From positions 106,931 to 170,930 of the forward strand of contig NZ_AUKJ01000020.1 of assembly GCF_000424685.1 (NCBI RefSeq): a stretch of 64,000 nt of DNA, given 5' to 3'. Positions 46,739 to 57,264 of this stretch are shown piece after piece. The notes beneath the pieces were generated by a model. That model made no database searches and was not told where the DNA came from. It saw only the letters and a program-made list of their open reading frames with translations. Numbering within the stretch: position 1 is the stretch's first letter; every line of letters begins with the position of its first letter. The translations under genes were made by a program, and so were the position numbers. The stretch is from Methylococcus capsulatus str. Texas = ATCC 19069 (lineage in GTDB: Bacteria; Pseudomonadota; Gammaproteobacteria; Methylococcales; Methylococcaceae).

Positions 46739-47011
46739 ATGAAGCAACGCCTGCGTGGCATGACACGCACCTTGCTGCCGGCGGCAATCGGCCTGATCCT
46801 GGCGGCCTGCGAAAACAAGGTGACCCGCGAGAACTACGACAAGCTCGCCATCGGCATGGAATACTCCAAGGTCGTCGAGCTGCTGGGCGAGCCGGAGAAC
46901 TGCCAGTCCGTGGTTTCGGTCAAGAGCTGCGTCTGGGGCAAGACACCCAAAACCATCAGTGTGCAATTCGTGGGCGAGAAGATCCTGTTCTATTCGAACA
47001 CCGGCCTTTAA
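46739..47011 (+). CDS. Small lipoprotein, SmpA/OmlA-like fold
   Basis: 90 residues with a lipobox LAAC at the end of the signal peptide. The motif YDKLAIGMEYSKVVELLGEP is the helix-turn of small BamE/SmpA-like (DUF3862) lipoproteins, where the residues before EP form a conserved turn. Two further cysteines (C..SVKSCVW) may pair. GGAAG lies upstream of the ATG. Confidence 0.75.
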   Translation: MKQRLRGMTRTLLPAAIGLILAACENKVTRENYDKLAIGMEYSKVVELLGEPENCQSVVSVKSCVWGKTPKTISVQFVGEKILFYSNTGL

Positions 47012-47161
47012 CGTGAAAGTCGCCGCATCATTACCCCTTCTCCTTCGGGGAGCAAGGCCGGAGATGGAGCGTGGCCATGGCCCGGCGGACGGCCACCACG
47101 GCCGGGACCCGTCCTTTCGGAATTCCTGCCGATCCGGCATCGTCCAGGATCGCGGGTCACC

Positions 47162-47869
47162 ATGATCGCTGGAACGGCTTGCCCCCAAGCCGCCAAGCCG
47201 TTTCTGCTGGCCTGCATGATCGTCGGGCTGTGGCCCGCTGCCGCGGAAGCCGCCGGGCTGGCGGACCAGCTCCAGGGCCTGGCAACGGAGAGCGGATTCG
47301 CGATCGAAGGGCTCGAGCGTCTGAGTGACGAACCGGCTCGCCGCGCCGAAGGCAGCTTCAAAGACCGCTTGCAGACGCTATTGCAGGGTTACAACTACGT
47401 CCTGGTGGAAAGCCGACCGGGGAACATCGAACGGCTGGTCATCACCGGCATCGCCCGCAGCGGAGGGAGACCGCCGCCAAGCTCGACCATCCCCACCCTT
47501 CGCGTCGGCGCCCATCACCAGGTGGAAGCCCTCCTGGTAGGCCCGAACGGGGTTCCACAAACCGTGTCTGTCCTGGTCGACACAGGCGCGTCGACCGTGG
47601 TGCTGCCAACCTCGATGATCACCTCCCTGGGATTCGATGCCGAGAGGCTTTCCGCCGGCATCAGCCAGACCGCGAGCGGCCGGGTTCGCACCAAGACCGG
47701 CGTGCTTCCCTCCGTCACTGTCGGCCCCGCCTCCGCCGAAAACGTCCCGGTCAGCTTCATCGCCGACAAGCGTCTCAACGGCGCAATGCTGCTGGGCATG
47801 AGCTTTCTCAACCGGTTCCGCGTCACCATCGACGACGAACACAACGAGATCGTGCTCTTGGCGAAATAG
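47162..47869 (+). CDS. Secreted retropepsin-like aspartic protease (clan AA)
   Basis: 235 residues. The signal peptide ends near AEAAGL; a short region (GFAIEGLERL...LLQGYNYVLVE) resembles a secretin/TonB short N-terminal (STN) module. Then comes the retropepsin-like domain with the catalytic LVDTGAST (D140). Such single-motif proteases act as homodimers. The N-terminal STN-like piece is unusual for the family. No partner gene is obvious. The gene begins 150 bases after the small lipoprotein. Confidence 0.8.
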   Translation: MIAGTACPQAAKPFLLACMIVGLWPAAAEAAGLADQLQGLATESGFAIEGLERLSDEPARRAEGSFKDRLQTLLQGYNYVLVESRPGNIERLVITGIARSGGRPPPSSTIPTLRVGAHHQVEALLVGPNGVPQTVSVLVDTGASTVVLPTSMITSLGFDAERLSAGISQTASGRVRTKTGVLPSVTVGPASAENVPVSFIADKRLNGAMLLGMSFLNRFRVTIDDEHNEIVLLAK

Positions 47870-47875
47870 CCCGCC

Positions 47876-48592
47876 TCACTGGCCCAAGCGCGCCATCGCC
47901 ACCAGAGCCGCCCTCACCTCCGCCGGGGTCGAAACAGGGGAGGGAAAAACGAAACGGATGATCCTGGAACCCACCCGGAGCTGGAATCCCTCCCTGTCGA
48001 TCCCGACCATGGCCGGCTCGCAGCCGGCGTCGACGGCAACCCCGGCCGCCTCGCAATACCGGCGCAGCGCCTCGTGGTGGTCGGTGTTCATGTGCTCCAG
48101 CATCGCCCGCTCCTCCTCCGTCCGGAAAGGGTTCGGCCGCAGCACGCGCTCCGGTGACAGCCAGTGGATGCGGCCGAAACCGCCGATGTAACGCAGGCGC
48201 ACCGGCACCAGCCGGTAGAAGGCGAAGGAATGGGTGCGATGGAAGCGGCGGGCGTCCGGAAAAAAGGAGAAGTAACGCCCGACGGCATCCTCGTCGTCCT
48301 CGGACACGGGCTGCGCATCCGCGAGCAGGGTCAGCCGGCCATTGGTCTGCACGTCCCCCACGCTGCGGTCGAGCACGATCAGCGAGACCTTGGGGTTCGC
48401 TTGGATGTTCCGGGTGTGCTGGGCGATGTTGGCGATGTAGATGACGGGCACCCCCGCCCGGTCCAGGCAGTACGGCATCACGGAGCCGAAGGGATAGCCC
48501 GGCACGTCCGCCGAATGCGTGGAAAGCACGCCGTCATAGGCCTGATTCAGCAACGCGCGCGCTTCCGTTCCGATTTCGTCCGATTCCACCAT
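47876..48592 (-). CDS. HugZ-like haem-utilisation / pyridoxamine 5'-phosphate oxidase-fold protein
   Basis: 238 residues. The N-terminal split-barrel domain (VLSTHSADVPGYPFGSVMPY) and the C-terminal DUF2470 domain (EHMNTDHHEALRRYCE) are the layout of HugZ proteins, some of which break down haem. Whether this one binds haem or flavin cannot be told from sequence. It converges on the retropepsin gene with a six-base gap. Confidence 0.85.
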   Translation of the reverse strand: MVESDEIGTEARALLNQAYDGVLSTHSADVPGYPFGSVMPYCLDRAGVPVIYIANIAQHTRNIQANPKVSLIVLDRSVGDVQTNGRLTLLADAQPVSEDDEDAVGRYFSFFPDARRFHRTHSFAFYRLVPVRLRYIGGFGRIHWLSPERVLRPNPFRTEEERAMLEHMNTDHHEALRRYCEAAGVAVDAGCEPAMVGIDREGFQLRVGSRIIRFVFPSPVSTPAEVRAALVAMARLGQ

Positions 48593-48653
48593 GATCCAAA
48601 TCCTTCCTCGACCTGATCCCTTCCGCCCTGGGAAAGGGAATTTCCGACAGCCA

Positions 48654-48926
48654 TTACGGCAACATACCCTTTATCACCCGCTCATATTCGGGGAAGTAAC
48701 GCCCGATCACGGAAAGATCGAAGCGCCGCAGGATGGCGGTGTTCGGTTCCCGTTCCAGCAGGAAATCGAAGGACCGCCGCACCAGCATCTCCACGGGCAC
48801 CGCCGCCCCTGCGATCCGGGCCGCATAGGACGGATCGACCGTCACGGCATGCGAAGTCGTGGTCGCGCCCTTCACCACCACTTCAAAGACCGAATCGTCG
48901 CGTCGAGTCACTGTCACTTCAGCCAT
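48654..48926 (-). CDS. Small acidic conserved hypothetical protein
   Basis: 90 residues from MAEVTVTRRDDSVFEVVV. It has a beta-rich N-terminus and a helical C-terminus (SFDFLLEREPNTAILRRFDLSV), with a conserved-looking FPEYE near the end. GGTGGAG lies upstream of the ATG. No domain is recognised. It lies 61 bases upstream of the HugZ gene on the same strand. Confidence 0.65.
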   Translation of the reverse strand: MAEVTVTRRDDSVFEVVVKGATTTSHAVTVDPSYAARIAGAAVPVEMLVRRSFDFLLEREPNTAILRRFDLSVIGRYFPEYERVIKGMLP

Positions 48927-49279
48927 ACCAGCTCCACCCTCGGTGGTCTCGCCCAACGTTCCAAAGATAACACCGCGGCCCGGCTTCCCAAAGCGCCGCC
49001 GGCTGCCTGGTTCTCGGCCGTCGCACTCACCCCGCTGCCCCCGGAGACGGAATACGGAAGCACGGATGACAAGACCTTGAAATATATAAACTTTAATTAA
49101 AGTTGACGCATGTCAGAGAATTATTTAATTTTATCAAAAGCAATGAGCTGTGAGTTTTTTCGGCATCGTCTGAAAAGCAGATAAGGAGATGGCTCATTCG
49201 TGCTCGAGGGGACGAAAGCGTCCTTGAACGGTCGGAGTCCCCGATTGCATCCCCCCACGAAAAACCAAGGAGTCAAGTC
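48927..49279 (+). promoter_or_regulatory. AT-rich promoter region and leader of the Csu-type pilus operon
   Basis: About 350 bases. The centre is strikingly AT-rich (49075-49140) in this GC-rich DNA. A perfect 16-base palindrome AACTTTAATTAAAGTT at 49089-49104 ends in a -35-like TTGACG (49103-49108), and 17 bases further is TAATTT (49126-49131), a fair sigma-70 promoter. The leader to the first pilus gene is then about 140 bases. Either a regulator or an H-NS-like silencer could bind the AT block. Confidence 0.55.
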
Positions 49280-49825
49280 ATGAACACCTTAGTCTCGAAA
49301 CACCGGATCTCCCGCCGTACCGCCGGTTTTGTCGGCCTGACCGCCGCTATCGTTCTCGTGGCCGACGCGGGAACCGCAATGGCAGCAGGAACGGAAACGG
49401 CATCCCTCGGCATAAGCGCCACCGTCGCCAACACCTGCAAGATCGAGTCAACCAGCAACGTGAATTTCACCACCTATGATCCCACCAGCACGACGGACAC
49501 TGCGACCAACAGCGGTCAGATTCGGGTGAAGTGCACGAAAGGTTCGACGTCCACCATTTACATGGGAGCCGGCACTGCTTCTGGCGCAACCTGCAGCGGT
49601 ACCCCGGTACGCAAGATGGCCAATGGAGCGGACCTGCTTACGTACAATCTTTATCAAAACAACGGCTATACCACCGTGTGGGGCTGCGACAGTTCCAACC
49701 AGTACAGCTACACGGCAAGTAACAACGGATGGCAGAACCTCACGGTCTACGGCGTGATTCCCGCCGGGCAGGACGTCCCCGCCGGCAGCTACACCGATAC
49801 CGTCACCGTGACCGTGAACTTCTAA
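49280..49825 (+). CDS. Spore coat U domain protein (major pilin-like, Csu type)
   Basis: 181 residues with a signal peptide ending near GTAMAAGTE. The SCPU domain runs from VANTCKIES to DTVTVTVNF, with the characteristic conserved Cys pair, and the C-terminal YTDTVTVTV strand is the donor-strand motif. CsuA/B-type proteins form archaic chaperone-usher pili used in biofilm. It is the first gene of the operon, with AAGGAG upstream. Confidence 0.85.
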   Translation: MNTLVSKHRISRRTAGFVGLTAAIVLVADAGTAMAAGTETASLGISATVANTCKIESTSNVNFTTYDPTSTTDTATNSGQIRVKCTKGSTSTIYMGAGTASGATCSGTPVRKMANGADLLTYNLYQNNGYTTVWGCDSSNQYSYTASNNGWQNLTVYGVIPAGQDVPAGSYTDTVTVTVNF

Positions 49826-49853
49826 GCTCCCGCAAGGATGCCTTGCAGTCGTT

Positions 49854-50585
49854 ATGAGTTTATTTGCTTGGGCGGCCGGCCGGCACCTCCCGATCCTGGC
49901 CGCCCTTCTCCTGTTGCCCTTCCGCCTCGGCGCGGGTCAGTTCGACGTTTCCCCGACCCGCATCGAGCTGACCGCCGCCAAGCCGACGGCGGCCGTGACG
50001 CTGAAGAATGAGGGCGGAGACAAGCTCGTCATCCAGAATTCCATCGTCGCCTGGACCCGCGAGGGCAAAGAGGACCGCTATGCCCCGACCAAGGATCTGA
50101 TCGTCACACCGCCCATTACCACGGTTCCGCCGGGCGGATCCCAGGTACTTCGCGTAGGACTACGCCGGCCCGTGGATCCCCGCCGCGAGCTGGCCTACCG
50201 GCTGTTCGTCCAGGAAGTGCCGCCCCCGCCCCAGGCCGGCTTCACCGGGGTCCAGATCGCCCTGCGGCTGAGCCTGCCGCTACTCGTACAACCGGCAACC
50301 CCTGCCAGTCCACGGATCGCATGGAGCGGGACCAAACGCCCCGACGGCGGACTGGAAATCACCGCGCGGAACGAAGGCTCGGCATTGCTGTCCGTCGACG
50401 AACTGAGCATCCGCGCCACCGCTGGCAAACCCCAGGGACAAGGTCCGGTTTCGATATTCCCCGGAGGCCGGCAGAGCTGGGTATTCCCTGGGGAGGTGCT
50501 GGGGAGCGAATCCGGAACCGCCCATGTCCGGGCCTCCACCAACGCCGGCGTCATCGAGGGCGACGTGGATGTGGAGGGGCCTTGA
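49854..50585 (+). CDS. Periplasmic pilus chaperone (Csu/FGS type)
   Basis: 243 residues. Signal peptide, then PapD-like immunoglobulin domains: FDVSPTRIELTAAKPTAAVTLKN and QVLRVGLRRPVDPRRELAYRLFVQEVP with the G1 strand. It holds pilin subunits in the periplasm for the usher. It lies between the pilin and usher genes, as in csu operons. Confidence 0.9.
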   Translation: MSLFAWAAGRHLPILAALLLLPFRLGAGQFDVSPTRIELTAAKPTAAVTLKNEGGDKLVIQNSIVAWTREGKEDRYAPTKDLIVTPPITTVPPGGSQVLRVGLRRPVDPRRELAYRLFVQEVPPPPQAGFTGVQIALRLSLPLLVQPATPASPRIAWSGTKRPDGGLEITARNEGSALLSVDELSIRATAGKPQGQGPVSIFPGGRQSWVFPGEVLGSESGTAHVRASTNAGVIEGDVDVEGP

Positions 50586-52992
50586 ATGCTCCAACCCGGC
50601 GCTCGTCGCTGCCCTCCTCCTCCTGATGCCTATCGCGGGTCGCTCGCGGGAAGAGGCGGAACTCCAGTACGCCGCGTCTGACAGCCTTTCAGTCACCGCC
50701 GTGGTGCGGCCGCCCTCCCCTGCCGGGACTGCCCAGCCTCCCGAGGACCGGGAAGAGCATCTGCTCGCCGTGGAGCTGAATGGCGAAACGGTGTCGGAAG
50801 GAACGCTGGTGCTGCGCGGACAGGACGGAAGTCTGTACGTACCCGAAGAGGCGATCGAAAGCTGGCGAATGGAGTTGCCCGCTGCCAATACGCTGGCCCA
50901 CGACGGCCGGGATTACCGGGCGCTGGCGAATCCCGGCATCATCGAAGCCCGCATCGACGATACCCGACAGACCCTGGTGCTCCGGGTCGAACCCTCTCTG
51001 CTGGCCGGTACGGTGGTCGAGGCCGGCACCCGCCTGGCTCAACCGAAAGCCGAACGGGCCAGTTTCGCCGGCTTCCTCAACTACGATTTCAACATCATGC
51101 ATTCGCGCCAAGGTGATTTCCAGGGCGGCGCGCTGGAACTGGGAATATCGAACCGGTACGGCCTGGCCACCTCCGCGTTCCTCGCCCGCCACAACAGCGG
51201 CCAAGGCGGGTCGGAAACCCAGTTCACCCGCCTCTACACCACGTGGATCATGGACGATCCGGCGAACATGGCCAGCCTGCAACTGGGCGACAACATCGTG
51301 CGTCCCTGGCAGCGCGGCTACCAGGCCCGTTTCGCAGGCATCCAGTACGCCACCAATTTCGGTCTCCAGCCCCGCTTCTACCGGTATCCGCAGCCGGCCG
51401 TCACGGGCAGTCTGACCGAGGCGTCCAGCCTCGACATTTTCCTGAACGGCGCGCTGGTGGATCAGCAGAACCTGCCCGCCGGCCCGTTTCAAATACGCGA
51501 CCTGCCCGCCGCCAACGGCAGCGGCGAAATCCGCGTCGTGGCGCGGGATCTGCTCGGGCGAGAACAGGTGATCACACAACCCTTCTACGTCGGCAGCTCC
51601 ATGCTGAGGGAAGGGCTGGTCGATTTCTCCTACGAAGCGGGTTTCCTGCGCCGTTATTACGGCACGGACAGCATGAGCTATGGCGCGCCATTCGGCAGCG
51701 CCACCTATCGGCGCGGCTTGAATTCGTGGCTGACCGGAGAACTGCACGGACAGGTGGTCCGCGATCAGGTCGCCGTGGCCACCGGCGGCTCGTTCCTGAT
51801 CGGCACCTACGGCGTGGTCGATGCAGCGGTGGGCATCAGCGCCGGCCGGGGCTGGGGAGGACTCGGCGGCCTGGGCTTCTTGCATCAGGGAGAGACCCTC
51901 AGCTACGGCGCCAGCTCCTATTTCGCCAGCCAGTCCTTCACCCAGCTCGGCATCGAGCAGGGCCAGTTCGCGCCCAAGCAGCTGAGCGATGCCTTCTGTG
52001 GCTTCACCCTCACCAGCGGATCGAGCGTTTCCCTCCGCTACGGCTCGGCCAATTACTTCGATCGGCCCCATATCGACACTTATGTCGCGAACTACACCCA
52101 GAACCTCTGGGGAGGACTGACCCTGAGCCTCGCGGCGGTCTACACCAGATCGGACTTCGAGGGCGCCCAGGTCGCGGCGATCTTCACCCTGCCTTTGGGC
52201 GAGCGGACCTATGCGACAGCCAACGCGCGGGCGACCCGCACGCAAGGCGGCCCTACCCAATTGGAATTCGATGCCCAGTATACCCATACTCCCGGCTGGG
52301 GTCCCGGCTGGGGCTATCGGCTGGACGCCGGCACCAACGACCGCCAGGCCGCGCAACTCACCGCCCAGACCACCTTCGGACTGTTCAGCGCCGAAGTCGC
52401 ACACCTCCAGGGAGACTTCGCCGAACGCGCCTTCGGCTCGGGCGGCATCGGCCTCATCGAAGGCCATCCGTTCCTGTCGCGGCAAATCCAGGACGGCTTT
52501 GCCATCGCGAAAGTAGGCGACTATAAGGATGTCAGGGTCTACGCGGACAATCAGCTGATCGGCCAGACCGACGAGGAAGGGTATGTGGTGCTGCCGCGCC
52601 TTCGTGCCTACGACGTCAACAACGTGCAGGTCGAGGGCGAAGATCTGCCGATGGATGCGCAGGTCGGGACTCTCGCCCTGCCGGTGACGCCTTATTTCCG
52701 CAGTGGCGTAGTGGTCGACTTCCCCATCCGGCGCTCGCGCGGGGCGACATTGACCATCCTGCTGGAGGACGGCCAACCGATCCCCGCCGGGGCAACGGTC
52801 ACGGTGGAGGGGGTCGCGGACGTATTTCCCGTCGGCATGGACGGCGAGGTCTACCTGACGGGGCTGTCTCCCCGGAACGAGATGAAAGTCGAATGGAACG
52901 GAAAGCGATGCACGATCGTGGCCGATTATCCGGAATCCGCAGAGATACTGCCGGACCTGGGAAAATTCGTTTGCGCGGGAGTCCACCGATGA
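50569..52992 (+). CDS. Outer-membrane fimbrial usher (Csu type)
   Basis: About 807 residues starting MWRGLECSNPALVAALLLL, a signal peptide. The body is an usher beta-barrel with the plug and C-terminal domains (YEAGFLRRYYG; KVGDYKDVRVYADNQ). The ATG at 50569 is chosen over one 15 codons earlier because it gives a clean signal peptide and has GAGG upstream. It overlaps the chaperone by 17 bases. Confidence 0.9.
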   Translation: MWRGLECSNPALVAALLLLMPIAGRSREEAELQYAASDSLSVTAVVRPPSPAGTAQPPEDREEHLLAVELNGETVSEGTLVLRGQDGSLYVPEEAIESWRMELPAANTLAHDGRDYRALANPGIIEARIDDTRQTLVLRVEPSLLAGTVVEAGTRLAQPKAERASFAGFLNYDFNIMHSRQGDFQGGALELGISNRYGLATSAFLARHNSGQGGSETQFTRLYTTWIMDDPANMASLQLGDNIVRPWQRGYQARFAGIQYATNFGLQPRFYRYPQPAVTGSLTEASSLDIFLNGALVDQQNLPAGPFQIRDLPAANGSGEIRVVARDLLGREQVITQPFYVGSSMLREGLVDFSYEAGFLRRYYGTDSMSYGAPFGSATYRRGLNSWLTGELHGQVVRDQVAVATGGSFLIGTYGVVDAAVGISAGRGWGGLGGLGFLHQGETLSYGASSYFASQSFTQLGIEQGQFAPKQLSDAFCGFTLTSGSSVSLRYGSANYFDRPHIDTYVANYTQNLWGGLTLSLAAVYTRSDFEGAQVAAIFTLPLGERTYATANARATRTQGGPTQLEFDAQYTHTPGWGPGWGYRLDAGTNDRQAAQLTAQTTFGLFSAEVAHLQGDFAERAFGSGGIGLIEGHPFLSRQIQDGFAIAKVGDYKDVRVYADNQLIGQTDEEGYVVLPRLRAYDVNNVQVEGEDLPMDAQVGTLALPVTPYFRSGVVVDFPIRRSRGATLTILLEDGQPIPAGATVTVEGVADVFPVGMDGEVYLTGLSPRNEMKVEWNGKRCTIVADYPESAEILPDLGKFVCAGVHR

Positions 52993-53501
52993 AACACGAT
53001 ATTCGGGCAAGCCGCCAATGGCGGGCAGCGGCCATGACTTTCTCCCTGCTGGCCTGTCCCAAAATCTCGGACGCAGACCCCTACCAATGCGACATCGGCA
53101 ACATCAGCGTCCCCCATGCGGTTTACGATCCCACCGATTCCAATCCGAACAGCAGTGGCGTGGGCACCGTCGGCATCACCTGCCACCTCAAGAACGCAAA
53201 ACAGACCCAGCAGGTTCAATACACGATAGCGCTGAGCCGCGGCTCCAGCGGCAGTTACAATCCCCGTAGAATGAGCGGCGGGAGGGGATCGCTCGGCTAC
53301 AACCTGTATCTGGACGCCGCCAGGGTGACGATCTGGGGCGATGGAAGCGGCGGCACATTCCCTCTGCGGGGCACTTTGCTGCTGAACCCCACCACCCCGG
53401 TACAACAGGTGATCCACAATATTTACGGTCTGATCCCGCCACTCCAGGACGTTTACGCCGGCACTTACACCGACACCGTCACCATCACACTGACGTATTG
53501 A
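52989..53501 (+). CDS. Spore coat U domain protein (minor or tip subunit)
   Basis: 170 residues starting at ATGA overlapping the usher stop. The signal peptide is long and atypical (MKHDIRASRQWRAAAMTFSLLACP). The SCPU domain shows YQCDIGNISVPHAVYDP and ends YTDTVTITLTY. As the last gene of the operon it is probably a minor or tip subunit. It differs considerably from the first pilin. Confidence 0.82.
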   Translation: MKHDIRASRQWRAAAMTFSLLACPKISDADPYQCDIGNISVPHAVYDPTDSNPNSSGVGTVGITCHLKNAKQTQQVQYTIALSRGSSGSYNPRRMSGGRGSLGYNLYLDAARVTIWGDGSGGTFPLRGTLLLNPTTPVQQVIHNIYGLIPPLQDVYAGTYTDTVTITLTY

Positions 53502-53589
53502 AACGTCGGGAGCACAAGCCGGACGCTCGGACTACTGCGACGCTTTAACCGTTGTAGTAGGATATGGGATTTTTCAACGGATTACCGCC

Positions 53590-54688
53590 ATGCGCGAACT
53601 CAATCCCCTCTACAATCAGATCAAAGACCTGAAGAGCCGCCAGGATGCTCTTAGGGGGTATCTTTGACTTCGACACCAAACAGGAACGCCTGACCGAAGT
53701 CCTGCGCGAACTGGAAGACCCAAGAATCTGGGACAACCCGGAACGTGCCCAGGCGCTCGGCAAAGAACGGACCCAACTGGAAGGTGTGGTCAATCGGCTG
53801 AACGAGATCGCGGCCGGCATCGACGACGCGGCAGAGCTGCTCCAACTCGCGGTCGAGGAAGACGACGAGGACAGCGTCGAATCGGTCGCCGCGGATCTGG
53901 CGCACTATGAAAGCGTCATCGCCGAAATGGAGTTCCGTCGCATGTTCTCCGGTGAGATGGACCCGAACAATGCGTTCCTGGACATCCAGGCCGGCTCCGG
54001 CGGCACCGAGGCCCAGGATTGGGCGCAGATGCTGGAGCGCATGTACCTGCGCTGGGGAGAACGCAAAGGCTTCAAGACCGAACTGGTGGAAGAGTCGCCG
54101 GGCGAAGTCGCCGGCATCAAGAGCGCGACCATCCGCTTCGAAGGCGAATACGCCTACGGCTGGCTGCGTACCGAAACCGGCGTCCACCGACTGGTGCGGA
54201 AGTCGCCTTTCGACTCCGGCAACCGCCGCCATACCTCGTTTTCCTCGGTGTTCGTCTCACCGGAGATCGACGACAACATCGACATCGACATCAACCCGGC
54301 CGACCTGCGCACCGACGTCTACCGGGCCAGCGGCGCCGGCGGACAGCACGTCAACCGAACCGAATCGGCGGTGCGAATCACCCATCTCCCCACCGGTATC
54401 GTGGTGCAATGCCAGAATCAGCGTTCCCAGCACGCCAACCGCGACTGGTGTATGAAGCAGCTGCGCGCCAAACTTTATGAATTGGAAATGCAGAAGCGCA
54501 ATACCGAGAAGCAGAAGCTGGAAGACTCCAAATCCGACATCGGCTGGGGCAGCCAGATCCGCTCCTATGTGCTGGACCAGTCGCGCATCAAAGATCTGCG
54601 CACCAACGTGGAAACCGGCAACCCCCAGGCGGTGCTCGACGGCGACCTGGACATGTTCATCGAAGCCAGCCTGAAGAGCGGCCTGTAA
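53590..54688 (+). CDS. prfB: Peptide chain release factor 2 (programmed +1 frameshift)
   Basis: The gene starts at ATG 53590 ([19 protein letters not shown]), reads 25 codons to an in-frame TGA at 53665-53667, and continues in the +1 frame to 54688, giving about 365 residues. The GGQ motif ([11 protein letters not shown]) is present, and the stop-recognition part is in the second frame. It catalyses release at UGA and UAA codons. lysS follows four bases after its end, the classic prfB-lysS pair. Confidence 0.97.
53653..53668 (+). promoter_or_regulatory. Programmed +1 frameshift site of prfB
   Basis: AGGGGGTATCTTTGAC is the canonical site: a Shine-Dalgarno-like AGGGGG, three bases, then CUU UGA C, where RF2 shortage lets the ribosome slip from CUU to UUU. 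It makes RF2 autoregulated. Confidence 0.96.
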
Positions 54689-54692
54689 CGAC

Positions 54693-56183
<1,491 letters not shown>

Positions 56184-56238
56184 CCAGTGAAGCATTGACC
56201 GAGCCGTTGCAGGTCCACGCAGCCCCGCAACGGCCCCG

Positions 56239-57093
56239 TCACTCCTCCGCCGGTGTCAAGAGCTTTCCGTCCTTGTCCAGCAGCGGGACGTGATATTTCC
56301 TCAGCAGAGCCTCGATCTCTGCGGCCTTTTTGTCGATGAGCGCCTCCAGTTGCTCTTTCCGTGCCTTGTCGGGAATCCGCACGCCCATCGACATGGCGTA
56401 GTCGAATCGTACCCCTTCCTCGGACTGCATGGGGATCAATGCGAAGGTTCCCGGCTTGTTGTGATAGACCAGATAACCCGCCATCGGGCCCCACACGATG
56501 GCCATGTCTATGTTGCCGGCGAGCAGTTCCTTTTCCACCGTCTGAGTGGTGTTGACCGCTGCGTCCGCAGTCATCGACTGGTAGGGAACACCCTGTTCCA
56601 CCAGATTGTGCTTCAGCATCCAGGTCGTCGCCGGCGAGCCGTCGAACATGGCGATCCGGAGCTTCGCCTTGCGCTCCGGCGGCAGAGTGTCCAGCGCCGC
56701 GGCGGAATGGACATCGTCCCACCCCTTTTTCTTCACGTAGACCAGGGCATAGGTCGAGCGGTAGTAAGGCTTGGTGGTGGCCGCCTGATCAAAGCCCGTC
56801 GGCAGACCCATCACCACGTCACACTTGTAGTCCTCGGATTCGGGTTCCTTGGCCTTCAAGGTGTTGCGGATGAAGCCCATGCGCTGGGGAAACCAGGTGT
56901 AGACGAGTTTCTTGTCCAGCTCCCCGGCGAACAGCTCGGCGATCTTGTTCTCGAAACCGCCGCCCTTTTGATCGGAATACGGCGGATTGTTGGGGTCGGC
57001 GCAGACCTTGAAGGCATCGCTGGCCGCCTGAGCGGTGCCGGCAGTGAGCAGCCAGGCGATCCCGGCCGAAATCAGACCTGTTTTCTTCATCAT
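56239..57093 (-). CDS. xoxJ: Periplasmic XoxJ (MxaJ-like) protein of the methanol dehydrogenase system
   Basis: 284 residues with a signal peptide ending near AQAASDAF. The fold is that of periplasmic solute-binding proteins ([13 protein letters not shown]), in the subfamily found beside quinoprotein dehydrogenases; XoxJ is thought to help activate or mature XoxF. It lies 171 bases downstream of xoxF on the same strand. A terminator-like hairpin in that gap may reduce its expression. No xoxG cytochrome gene follows; the next gene, lysS, is convergent. Confidence 0.88.
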   Translation of the reverse strand: MMKKTGLISAGIAWLLTAGTAQAASDAFKVCADPNNPPYSDQKGGGFENKIAELFAGELDKKLVYTWFPQRMGFIRNTLKAKEPESEDYKCDVVMGLPTGFDQAATTKPYYRSTYALVYVKKKGWDDVHSAAALDTLPPERKAKLRIAMFDGSPATTWMLKHNLVEQGVPYQSMTADAAVNTTQTVEKELLAGNIDMAIVWGPMAGYLVYHNKPGTFALIPMQSEEGVRFDYAMSMGVRIPDKARKEQLEALIDKKAAEIEALLRKYHVPLLDKDGKLLTPAEE

Positions 57094-57176
57094 ATTCTTG
57101 CTGTGATCCGAAAATAAGCGCCCGTGACCGGACGGTCCTTCAGGCGATCATGTCACCTGCGTCCGGCACGAACGAA

Positions 57177-57210
57177 AATGCCCCGGACCGGGCGACCGAT
57201 CCGGGGCATT
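57177..57210 (-). terminator. Hairpin between xoxF and xoxJ
   Basis: An 11-bp perfect stem AATGCCCCGGA/TCCGGGGCATT (57177-57187 with 57200-57210). On the minus strand it is followed by TTTTCG, a short U-run. It looks like an intrinsic terminator or attenuator after xoxF, 55 bases past the stop. Confidence 0.65.
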
Positions 57211-57264
57211 CATCCACCGGCCTGCGCCGGTGCTCAGCTCATGGAACTGGAAGCCGACCAGTTC

